Positions 34,601 through 42,806 of a stretch of DNA of 64,000 nucleotides are shown here, piece after piece. Position 1 is the stretch's first letter; each line of letters begins with the position of its first letter. This DNA is from Platycnemis pennipes (lineage: Eukaryota > Arthropoda > Insecta > Odonata > Platycnemididae): assembly GCA_933228895.1 (NCBI GenBank), contig OW121847.1, positions 89,507,656 to 89,571,655 on the forward strand, written 5' to 3'. The notes under the pieces were generated by a model. It was given only the letters and a program-made list of their open reading frames with translations, was not told the origin of the DNA and searched no databases. The position numbers were made by a program, and so were the translations under genes.

Positions 34601-37600
34601 CTCCCTCACCCGAACAACCACCGCCAGAAGACTCAGGGGGGAATCATAGCGCTCGGATGTCGGCCGCCTCGCAGAAGAAAACCCGACGAATGAATGGAAG
34701 GATAGAGTAACGAGCGGGGGTAGGAGAATTCCTGCGAGGAACGAGACAAATTGAGCCTTCCGAGGATGAAGGAAGGGCGTAGGGGCTGAGGTGTCAGGGT
34801 AAGGGGAAGAATCCGAGAGAAATTCGATGGGAGGGCGGGGAGTTGTTGAGGGATCGGATGAAGACGCGAGGGAAGGAAAGCCAATCGAGTTTACATCACG
34901 AGCACACGGGAGCCTTTAATGCGATGCCAAATATTGACTTCACCCGTGGGCGGTGAGTAACACCGCCGAGTATACACGACGGAGCTGCAGCGAGGGACTC
35001 GGTGCGGGGGGCAGGGGAATAAGAGAGAGGGTGGAAAATACTCCGCCCGAAACCCCCCACACTCCTCCTATCGGCTCCACTTTGCACACAAAATACTCGT
35101 CGGTTGGGAGAGGGAGGGACGGACGGGATAATTAGGGCGTGCCGTAGGAGGAAAACTTGAGCAAAACGCTCTAATCGTCCCTCGAATCGCACACCACGCC
35201 CCCCCTCCACGACTAGGGTAGAGGGGGCGGGAGGGCAGGTAAATGTATGAAGGAGGCGGGTAGGTACGTGAAGAAAGTTTTGCAGCGGGTTCCCGCTGAG
35301 GTCTGGAATCAACGGCCCTTTGTTAATAACCCGAGTGGTTACGTGGACGGAAGTTTAATGGAACAAAACGGATGCAAGGGCGAGCTCATCAGGAAGGAAG
35401 GCTGGGAGAAATAAATTTTCTTCGCCTCACAAAAGAATAAAAGATGAATCTTGTGTTAAAACAGATTTACCTAATAGGGTGCCGTTTAATCTTTAAAGTT
35501 CACTCACTAAGAATTATTTTAAAAAATGCATTCGGATTTTTTTACAAATCCAAATAAAATTTTGAGCGAATCCTCGTTATAAAATTATATTGGACGTAAT
35601 GAATACACGCTTCGCTAGGTCCACAAAACAGATTTTATGCGAATGACTCTGGTTTCAATACATATTGTCATCTTCAGGTACAAATGAACAAATTTGTATC
35701 TGAATATGATACTATGTTTTGAAACCCGGTTCGCACGCACTAAATCTGTTTTGTGGGCCTTACGAAGTATATTTTTTTATGCCCGATATGGAGAGGTTCC
35801 ACATAGTAAATCCTAAAATCTTTATTTACATACGGGAAATTATAGTTTCACTGGGTCCCAATTTCAAGAGCAAAATTAATGGTCGAACTTAGTCTCAAAT
35901 GTAGCTCTTGGACTAAATCTCAACGGTGAGGCTTCAACAGTCGCAAAAAACAGCAATTGATCATCGCCTCTTAATACAAAAAAGTGTATAAATCGAATTT
36001 GAGGATTCGTTTTGCTTGCTCACGATCTGAATGGCTCTCACCTAATGACCACATTATTTTCAGTCTCCAAGACAACAGAGGAGCTGAGGCTGGAATGGAA
36101 GATAACGAACCCGGTGATGATGGGAAAAGGATTGAGAATGCCACAGTTTGAAATAGTGGACATCGTAGCTTCCGACTGTGAGGAATCCTTTCAGATAGGT
36201 AATGAGTGTCTCTGGGCGAAAAATCCTACTGAGTCACCACTATTTGCCGATCTGTTTCTTGACATCATTTTTACAGCATGCCACTAAAATACAGATGAAT
36301 AGCTGTCGCATGTGTATATATTTTAGATACTTTAAGTCTATACAAGACGGGTTGATTTGACTGAATGAGTATCATTCTATACTTAGATTAACTTCCCTAA
36401 ATACTTCGCAGGCAGAAGAAAATATGAAGCTCTATATTTTTTTTAAAAAGGAGATCCTTCCAATGTTTTTTTCGCTGAAAGAGGATCCGCCATAGACTGT
36501 TTTATTCGGTAAAAACATAAGATAATGCCAATAAATGCTTACCTTACAGGGAACTACAGCTGTTTGGTGGCAGAGTTCTATCTGAGCAGGTCTGTCGGAT
36601 TCCACTTAGTGCAGAGCTACCTGCCCACAATCCTCATCGTGGTCATCTCTTGGGTTTCCTTCTGGATGGACGTCGATTCGGTTCCCGGGCGCACCACTTT
36701 AGGAGTCACCACCCTCCTGGCAGTCTCCTCCCAATCTTCAGGTCTAGTTCCTCCTCCTCCTGTATCTCAATGGCTTAATGCGCAGCAAGCAGCTAGGCAT
36801 GGTAGGCCACACGAAAGACTTCATGGAATAAAGAAACGATTGGCTAGTTCAGTCGTAATCATACACTGCCATAAACATAAAATAAATAAATATATTTACC
36901 AATCAACGTAAGGCCACAAGCTGATATTTGCATGGTAGAAATGTTTTAAAGATAAGGGTCAATCACTAACAACAGCACACTCAATGTGGCATAGAACGAA
37001 TTAATTCAAAATCTGGCATCTCATTTTTCAAAACCAAGTGCCTTTCATCATCTCTTCACTATGGAGACAGTTCATTATCAGTCGCTGTCTCGGTAAACTT
37101 CAACTCATTGGTGGCAAAAATTCTCAGTCATCTATCATTGCTCACTGTCATTCACCCATTACAAAAGCCGAGTCGCGCAGAATTATTGGGCAGTCTGTTG
37201 TAGAGATAGTATTCTTTTCTTTGTGCTTCCGGGATGTTAATTGACCCCTATCATATTAAAAAGACTACTCTCTCAACAGGGATCCAGAGTGGACTGCCCC
37301 AAGTGAGCTACGTAAAAGCCATTGATGTGTGGATGGGAACTTGCGCCGGTAAGAGAACATTTTAGCACTAAATTCATTGTCACATAACTTGTCGAAAATA
37401 AAGGGAGCAGGAATCTAACAAGTCACTGCCTGATGAGGTAGAATAGTTTTGTTACCTGAGTAGCGTTAAATGGACGAGTATGGTCGTAGTGTTAATGATT
37501 CTATGAGAGGGATTGCTTTGAATAAGAGGACACTTACCAACAGAAGAGGACTTTTGATGAGAATATTAAGCAGGGATGTAAATAAAATATTAATGAAGAG

Positions 37601-40600
37601 CTTGATTTAGAACATGGTCTTTTAAGGATCTATGATCTGGATTCTAGGGGAAGATAACAAGGAAACATTGGAAGTCTAGGAGATGTAGATGAGAAGGAGA
37701 AAGGAAAAATTAAGAGGTACAGTAGGGGAAAGGATAAAGAGTTAAGCGTGGTTGGAGGGAAGAAAGAAGGATGTTGGTGCAAATAAGGAGTCAGAGAAGG
37801 TGTATGGAGCAGGTAATTAGGGCAATGAGAAAGAGAAGGCCGCTGTTCAGGATTGAATTAGAGCAAGCGAGGAAGAGATAGAGAAATAAGAAATATTTTG
37901 GATAGCTTAAAGCAAGGGTTTTAAGCATTCTAAACGGAAGAGAATATATCCTTGACAATGTTTCGACACGTAAAAGCAATGTGAAGAAAATATGAACGCT
38001 CCTACAAAACCTACCCATAAAACAGTAGAGAACAATCAAATCAAGGAAAATAAGTAAATATGCACAAATTAAATATTATCATTAGTTCTCTAAAGGTTAC
38101 GGTTTCTAACATCCACACCAAGCTTCGAATTCTCTGAACGTCTCTTCCACTACACCTATTTATAGGATACCCTCAGCATGCTTCCTTCTTTTCTTGCCTT
38201 TTTAAATTCTTTTCCTCGTCTTCCTACTCCATTTATAATCCAATACTCCCCCTTCAGTAGCAGCCTTCTTTTCTTTTGCCCCAATCAATAGTTCTATCCA
38301 CTCTTGTCCCCTCCAAATTTCCTCCAACAACCTTTTTCCTTCCCACATTAGGTACTACCTCGCTCGTTTTCCTTTCTGCATCCATTCCTCTCCGAATCCA
38401 CATTTCCAAAGCATCCGATCTCTTTGGATCCTCTTTCCATAAATAATAAAATCAATTGCCATCTATCCATCCCCGATCACAATATCAGGTCAGCATCATC
38501 ATGGGTCAACAATCCTAGGATTGGTTTGACGCAGCCCTCCACTCGATTCTTCTATCGGCCAACCTCTTCATTTTAACGTAGTTCCTCTCTTTCACATCAC
38601 TCACGACCTGTTCTATATAACTCATACGAGGCCTACCTTTTCCATTCTTCCCGTTCACTTTTCCTTCAACGATCATCTTCATCAGGCCATCGTGTCTTAA
38701 GATATGGCCGATTAGGTTGTCCCGTCTTCTTTTTATAGTTTTCAGCAGACTTCTCTTTTCTCCCACTCTTCTTAAGACTTCTTCATTTGTCACTCGGTCG
38801 ATCCATTTTATCTTCATCATTCTTCGGTAGCACCACATTTCGAATGCTTCCACCCTTTTCTTCTACGCTGCTGTCATCGTCCATGCCTCACTGCCGTAAA
38901 TAAACATGCTCCAGATGTACGTTCTGATGAATTGCTCCCTTACTTCTAAGCTTGTATTTCCAGCTGTAAGTAGATTCTTCTTTTGATAGAATGCCCTCTT
39001 CGCCTGAGCTATTTTACTGACTATTTCTTTCTTGCTTCGTCCAGCATTGGTTACTCGGCTTCCCTGGTAACAAACTCTTTCACCCCTTCCAGTTTTTGTT
39101 TCTTTCAAAACCAGATATTAAAAAATATTATCAGTTATAAAAAATATCATGTCAACATTAAAAGTATTTCCTGGCACAAAAGAATTGTTTCTTCCCCCTC
39201 AGAGAGTCCCACGGAAGATCATTCGTCGCCTTATGTGGTCAGTATCAGATTTCACCTCAAGGCTACTCCCATGGGTTTTCAATTACACGTTGTCGGTGAA
39301 CTAAATCCCATTCGTTTCAACTACGTTGAAATCCACATGGATGGGTTTCGGGAGTTGTAACCCCCCATTGGTAAAACAATGTATAGTTTTAAAAATTACC
39401 GGACCCCCCATTTACATGGGGGGTATTCCATACCCCCCATACTCTTCGGTGGCGACCCCCCCCCCCCTTCAGACACTTCTAGATACACCTATTTGTGTAC
39501 CAAGAATCAAACAATTCATGTTTCATTGACCATACTCTAAAAGGTGACAGTCCTCCTTATTAGTAACCAAAACTCTGAGAAGTCTTCTCCCAAGAAAAAA
39601 ATAGCCATCTGCTTTTGACAGTTAAATTGAAGGAAAGGAATATTATTCCATCTCAAGCATAAAATTATCATCATAATAACTCTTTTTCTTAACAAACGAG
39701 ACCATCAACCCAAGAATGTGAGAAAAAATTTTAAACAGCAGTAGGATAAATATATATTTTTAAATAATCCTTATGTATTTCATTCAACCAAGATTGAATG
39801 GGAATTCAAGTGGAAGAAAATTGGTAATGAGTTGACTTTGCTGAGAAATGAAGATATTTGCATGTTTACAATTATATTTTATAGAAGTTCCATCCCAAAT
39901 TCACCGAGATTCCATTGAAAACCAAAGTAATTACCACAGCCCTATACAAAAAAACGTTGTATCCCATGTGTTCCAAATCATTTCGATAATTAATCTCTTT
40001 AATACACTTTTCCAGCCTTCGTATTCTGTGCCCTTCTGGAATTCACAATCGTTAACTATATGTGGCGTAAGCAGCCCGATATCAACTTCAAGGCAGCAGC
40101 TGCAGCAACAACAGCAGCGGCTACAGGAGTAGGAGGATTAGTCACTCCGGCCCCACTCAATGGAGGCTCTGGTCCCCCTTCTAAGGTACCTTATCCAGAT
40201 GGACCAACTACACCAACCTCTTGCTCTCAGGACAATGTACCAGAGAGTGGAGCATCAGCAATTTCTCTGGTAACTCAATGTGATCGTGTCATGGCTACTA
40301 CATGAAACAGTGAAAGTTATCACACACATGCTTCATTCAGATTGCTATTGTCTTGGGGAGCACACTGTATCGTAATATGGTTTAACTTTCATTACATTGT
40401 TCCCACCAAATATATTTGATGGTGCAAAGTGAAAATCACATAGTAATGATATGCAAATCTTTTGTAGCATAAACCACAATATACTATGTGTCGTTTTTCG
40501 CCATTTAAAAAATAATATAGCTCATTAACAATTAGTGACTAGAATCATCAGAAAAGTTGATTGGAAAAATATACAACCCATTCATACCTGCTCTCATTGT

Positions 40601-42806
40601 CAGTAAGATTGATATTGAATGTTAAAAAAATATTGAGATAAATTATAGGAACAAAGAATGTTTTAGAGGAACAGAGGAGGTAAGTATCTTCATGCAAGTC
40701 TTCCAAGGAAAAAATAATCATTCTTCCAAACTGGAACTCAAACTAAAATCTCAATTATTATGGTAAAGAGTGATTTAGGCAGTCAATACACCATTCTATC
40801 CTTCTTTTCTGTGGACTTTCATCAGCTTTAAGGAGGTTAGATGATACTGATAAATTTCCTTGAATTAAATATCACAAAGAGGCAATATTTGTGTACACAG
40901 CACACCATCCACAAGTTAAAATACCAGAATTATGTACTAAGGCGTTTACTTAGCAAAAATATGAACTGTAGATGGTTCATTGTGCCTTCTATCTGGGGAA
41001 AGGTAACATACATCTGGGACATTAACATTGGTTCTGACTGGCAAACCCCACACAGCTGGAAAAAAACGACATCTTTGTGCATGAAAATAGTGAGACAAAG
41101 AGAAATGCATGGTTTTCATTGGCAATCAAATCTAATGTAGTAATGAAATTTTTCTCATGAGTTACAAGATAGTGACTGCTCAAGATGTAATTCATGGAAG
41201 CCATATTAATTATAACAAATTCAGCAAAGTGAATTAAAGGTAATCCATTTAAAATTGATAATTTAAAATCAAACAATTAGTTTTAGCTAAAGCATCTTAA
41301 GAGCTATTCCATCTGAAGAGGTTAGTAGTTAAAAATTTACCTAGTGTAGGAAATGTGGCTGAATAGTAAGGACAAATTCTTCTCATTAAGAAGCCCTAGT
41401 AACAAGGGTTGGGTGTATAGCTCAGTAGGTAGTATTTAACCCTTTGCGGTCCAACGTCAAGGCTGGCTCGACAGGCCTAGCTCTAGCAGCAGGTCCAACA
41501 TCGAGTTGAGCTCGACATCAGATGGCGCTACGATTATGTGCATTTTATGTAAGATGCTGCCATCTTATGTCTTTTTTGTGAACTTCTAGTACCTTATGAA
41601 GCCTTTTCACCTGTTTTGCAAATAGTATTTCATTCGGCTACTACTTGAATTCCACAAAAAAAATTGGACCGCAAAGGGTTAACATATGCTAGTATTTCTA
41701 TACCTTAGATTTTAAAAAGAAGAAGATGAGCAATAATGTTGTGAGACTTCAGTTATTAAAATATCTACCTTTGGAAAGCATAGTAGCCCATATTTCATTG
41801 AGACACAGATACGAAATATTGTATTTTAAAGTTGTTGAAGCTGTACTTATAGTAAATCATTCTACATTATAAGAGAAGGGAGAAGAAAAGGTTTTCACAT
41901 TAAGTCAAGGGTACAACCTCTATTTGGTAGAGACTTGATTTCCAGGTCTTCTTCAATGTCTATCCATTTTTTTGGACAATGGGTACATATAGAAGGAGAC
42001 CTAGAAATCAAGTCTATTAGATTCCTAAACTCCACGAAAGCTTCACATGTACCTCTTTTTTGTATATAAGTAAAAGTGTACATGCACATCAGCAAGAAGA
42101 AAATGTTAATATGGGTTATTGTAAGATGTTGTAACAAAAGAGATCCCATAATTAACAAAATATGGCAAGATAGATCATTTTATATTCAACAATCCGTTAG
42201 AATTTTGAAAAGCTGAATGCTAAATGCACCAATAGAAAGGCTGCAAATAATTGAGAAGCAATGCAGTCATAGCATTTATAAAAAATGTGCTCAATTATCT
42301 GCAAGCATGATGAATCCCAAGTAATGACACTTAATGAATACAAAGTAGCTCATTTGCAACATAAAGAAAAGTGGTGATGCTTTCAATGATTTCTAAATGA
42401 GTGATTTATTGCTTAAATGCCCTCAATTGCATTAACTATAATAATAATAATAATATATCTGATTATATCTGATTCCATCTACTGACTTACTTTATGATTT
42501 TAGAAATAGATCATGAAATTGAACCAAAATTGGATTTTTTTATGCATTAAATCATTTTTTAATTTTTCTTGACAGATGAGGCGAGTTGGTTCTGACCCTG
42601 CATCAATGGGTACGACAGGCATTGTGGGAGTTGTCAGTGCTGTCCCCTGCTATGATGCAAGATTTCCCCAGATCTCACAGTATCGAGAAATGCCAATTTA
42701 CACAAAGGTTTTGGCACGAAAAATTGATGAATGGTCACGATTTTGTTTTCCCTTGGCTTTTGCAACTTTTAATGTATTCTACTGGTCATATTACATGCTT
42801 GCTTAG
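28384..42806 (+). CDS. Cys-loop ligand-gated chloride channel subunit, 5'-partial gene
   Basis: Seven exons (28384-28607, 32494-32576, 36064-36198, 36550-36741, 37280-37348, 40016-40185 or 40269, 42576-42806) join in one frame with GT-AG borders. They give 367 or 395 residues, depending on the donor used. Counting from 28384, the protein has the Cys-loop pair C82/C96 with F-P-L-D between. A second loop-C pair C141/C152 follows, as in GlyR, GluCl, HisCl and pHCl subunits but not typical GABA subunits. Then come M1 (about 167-186), M2 beginning V-P-G-R (R195), M3 (about 226-249) and M4 in the last exon. It should sit in the plasma membrane as one of five subunits gating chloride; the ligand is not evident. 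Signal peptide and roughly 100 N-terminal residues are missing. The subfamily (pHCl-like or CG12344-like) is unsettled. Confidence 0.93.
28608..32371. other. Channel intron, no other feature recognised
   Basis: Intron between exons A and B. Minus-strand ORFs of 70-105 codons here have no recognisable domain. No repeat boundary was defined. Confidence 0.5.
32372..32517 (+). repeat. 73-bp tandem duplication of intron end plus exon start
   Basis: Copies 32372-32444 and 32445-32517 both contain polypyrimidine tract, TTTTTCCAG acceptor and the first 24 bp of the Cys-loop exon, differing at only a few positions. Using the upstream acceptor (exon start 32421) would add 73 bp, shift the frame and run into a stop. 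Confidence 0.95.
32494..32576 (+). CDS. Channel exon B: Cys-loop exon
   Basis: This 83-bp exon begins after TTTTTCCAG and ends at AGCT/GTAAGT. It encodes LKLTFSCMMDLAKFPLDSQ and IC, the signature Cys loop with 13 residues between cysteines and the conserved F-P-(L/M)-D. Frame joins exactly to exons A and C. The acceptor and first 24 bp are present twice in tandem; only this downstream copy keeps the frame. Confidence 0.93.
32577..33929. other. Channel intron, GC-rich part at 33480-33850
   Basis: Part of the intron between exons B and C. A GC-rich patch carries an open + frame of 121 codons and antisense ORFs, none recognisable. Regulatory potential is possible but not shown. Confidence 0.4.
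33930..33998 (+). mobile_element. Truncated SINE head
   Basis: GCGGGTTCATAACCCGGCAGTGGCTGAGAT with CGTCGGCAGG matches the B-box region and first part of the SINE starting 34172. The body is missing. Confidence 0.5.
34172..34600 (+). mobile_element. tRNA-derived SINE, possibly dimeric
   Basis: Starts with a B-box-like GGGTTTGAGTCCCGGCGC, then GTCGGTATACCGGTCCTTCC. The block AAGTTCAG.ACTCCGTCCG followed by TCGGATAGGACGTTGAAC occurs twice (about 34256-34294 and 34419-34457), suggesting a dimer or a partial duplication. A copy lies at 10124-10372 on the other strand. Confidence 0.65.
34601..35608. other. GC-rich block inside channel intron, no gene recognised
   Basis: At about 34620-35400 the sequence is GC- and purine-rich with CpGs. 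A 138-codon minus-strand ORF (34896-35312) and others overlap it without any domain signature. It resembles the other GC-rich islands of the window. Confidence 0.35.
35609..35767. repeat. Inverted repeat related to 9165-9346
   Basis: Arms of about 75 bp pair imperfectly: CCACAAAACAGATTTTATGC with GGTTTCAATACAT and CATCTTCAGGTACAAAT against their complements. The inner CATCTTCAGGT-type sequence and adjoining TTTCAA.ACAT match the stem at 9165-9346. Confidence 0.7.
36064..36198 (+). CDS. Channel exon C: end of extracellular domain
   Basis: Bounded by ATTATTTTCAG and ATAG/GTAATG. It encodes SKTTEELRLEW, NPVMMGKGLRMPQFEI and the first cysteine of the loop-C disulfide (SDCEESFQI). Phase matches the exons on both sides. 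Confidence 0.93.
36550..36741 (+). CDS. Channel exon D: M1 and most of M2
   Basis: Bounded by CCTTACAG and TCAG/GTCTAG. It encodes NYSC (second loop-C cysteine), the M1 helix (VQSYLPTILIVVISWVSFW), the M1-M2 linker, and M2 with V-P-G-R-T-T-L-G-V-T-T-L-L. The basic residue after the gly marks the intracellular mouth of an anion-selective pore; canonical members have P-A-R. The donor lacks the usual purine-rich +3 to +5, but the downstream exon confirms it. Confidence 0.93.
36742..37279. other. Channel intron D-E, nothing else seen
   Basis: AT-rich intron of 538 bp with no recognisable repeat. Confidence 0.5.
37280..37348 (+). CDS. Channel exon E: M2-M3 loop and start of M3
   Basis: This 69-bp exon follows CTCAACAG and ends GCCG/GTAAGA. 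It encodes IQSGLPQVSYVKAIDVWMGT, the highly conserved M2-M3 coupling loop (LP.VSY.KAIDVWM). Both phases match. Confidence 0.94.
37349..38054. other. Channel intron E-F, first part; purine-rich
   Basis: A purine-rich tract at about 37560-37990 may be an old LINE remnant, but I could not trace a convincing protein. Confidence 0.3.
38055..38490 (-). mobile_element. Degraded LINE C-terminal region
   Basis: The minus strand gives DALEMWIRRGMDAERKTSEV and further KKVVGGN..G pieces, resembling the FEMWIWRRM..I.W.D...NEEVL...G..R segment of RTE-like LINEs. It is older and different from the copy that follows at 38495-39110, and abuts it. Confidence 0.4.
38495..39110 (-). mobile_element. RTE-like LINE C-terminus and 3' end
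   Basis: The best copy of this family in the window. On the minus strand one frame runs from 39108 to 38515, interrupted by one stop at about 38861. It reads RGERVCYQGSRVT, SKKEIVSKIAQAKRAFYQ, REQFIRTYIWSMFIYGSEAW, EAFEMWCYRRMMKIKW, RVTNEEVLRRVGE, GHILRHDGLM, KGRPRMSYIEQV and MKRLADRRIEWRAASNQ. The tail ends CCCATGATGATGCTGAC. These are post-RT sequences common to RTE-type endonuclease-reverse transcriptases. The catalytic core is missing, so it is a 5'-truncated copy inside the channel intron. Confidence 0.88.
39111..40015. other. Channel intron, C-run and short hairpin
   Basis: Contains several CCCCCC runs at 39361-39467 with a small hairpin (CCCCCCAT/ATGGGGGG) and a 12-C run at 39456-39467. 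Otherwise AT-rich and featureless. Confidence 0.5.
40016..40269 (+). CDS. Channel exon F: M3 and low-complexity M3-M4 loop
   Basis: Begins after CACTTTTCCAG with FVFCALLEFTIVNYMWRKQ (M3 and its cytoplasmic end), then an Ala/Thr-rich run and a Gly/Pro-rich stretch. Two in-phase donors are possible: AAG/GTACCT after 40185 and CTG/GTAACT after 40269. Without splicing the frame stops at 40302-40304 (TGA). I give the longer exon as the extent, but the choice is open. Confidence 0.8.
40305..41407. other. Channel intron F-G, first part, nothing recognised
   Basis: AT-rich; ORFs of 84-99 codons without domains. Confidence 0.45.
41409..41435 (+). mobile_element. tRNA-like 5' half interrupted by a MITE
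   Basis: GGGTGTATAGCTCAGTAGGTAG has the form of a tRNA 5' half with A box. It is followed within a few bases by the TTAA-flanked element at 41440. No matching B box was identified beyond the insertion, so this is a tRNA-like SINE head or pseudogene piece. Confidence 0.45.
41440..41678. mobile_element. 239-bp piggyBac-type MITE
   Basis: Perfect 15-bp terminal inverted repeats CCCTTTGCGGTCCAA / TTGGACCGCAAAGGG are flanked on each side by TTAA (41436-41439 and 41679-41682). TTAA duplication and ends beginning CCC are hallmarks of the piggyBac superfamily. No ORF of note lies inside, so it is non-autonomous. Confidence 0.92.
41683..42575. other. Channel intron F-G, last part
   Basis: AT-rich; an (ATA)n run at about 42440-42458. 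Nothing else seen. Confidence 0.5.
42576..42806 (+). CDS. Channel terminal exon G: loop end and M4
   Basis: Follows TTTTTCTTGACAG and ends with TAG at 42804-42806. It encodes ARKIDEWSRF, then CFPLAFATFNVFYWSYYMLA, the classic K-I-D-x-x-S-R-x-x-F-P-x-x-F start of M4 and a very short extracellular C-terminus. The phase (0) matches either donor of exon F. A further small loop exon between F and G cannot be excluded. Confidence 0.92.
   Translation: MRRVGSDPASMGTTGIVGVVSAVPCYDARFPQISQYREMPIYTKVLARKIDEWSRFCFPLAFATFNVFYWSYYMLA

Noticed and set aside
34896..35312. 138-codon minus-strand ORF, the longest of its area
   Set aside because: It lies in a GC-rich block where stops are rare, overlaps an ORF on the other strand and has no recognisable domain or splice context.
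37560..37990. Additional LINE copy on the + strand
   Set aside because: Purine-rich text gives suggestive basic peptides but no ordered set of LINE motifs.
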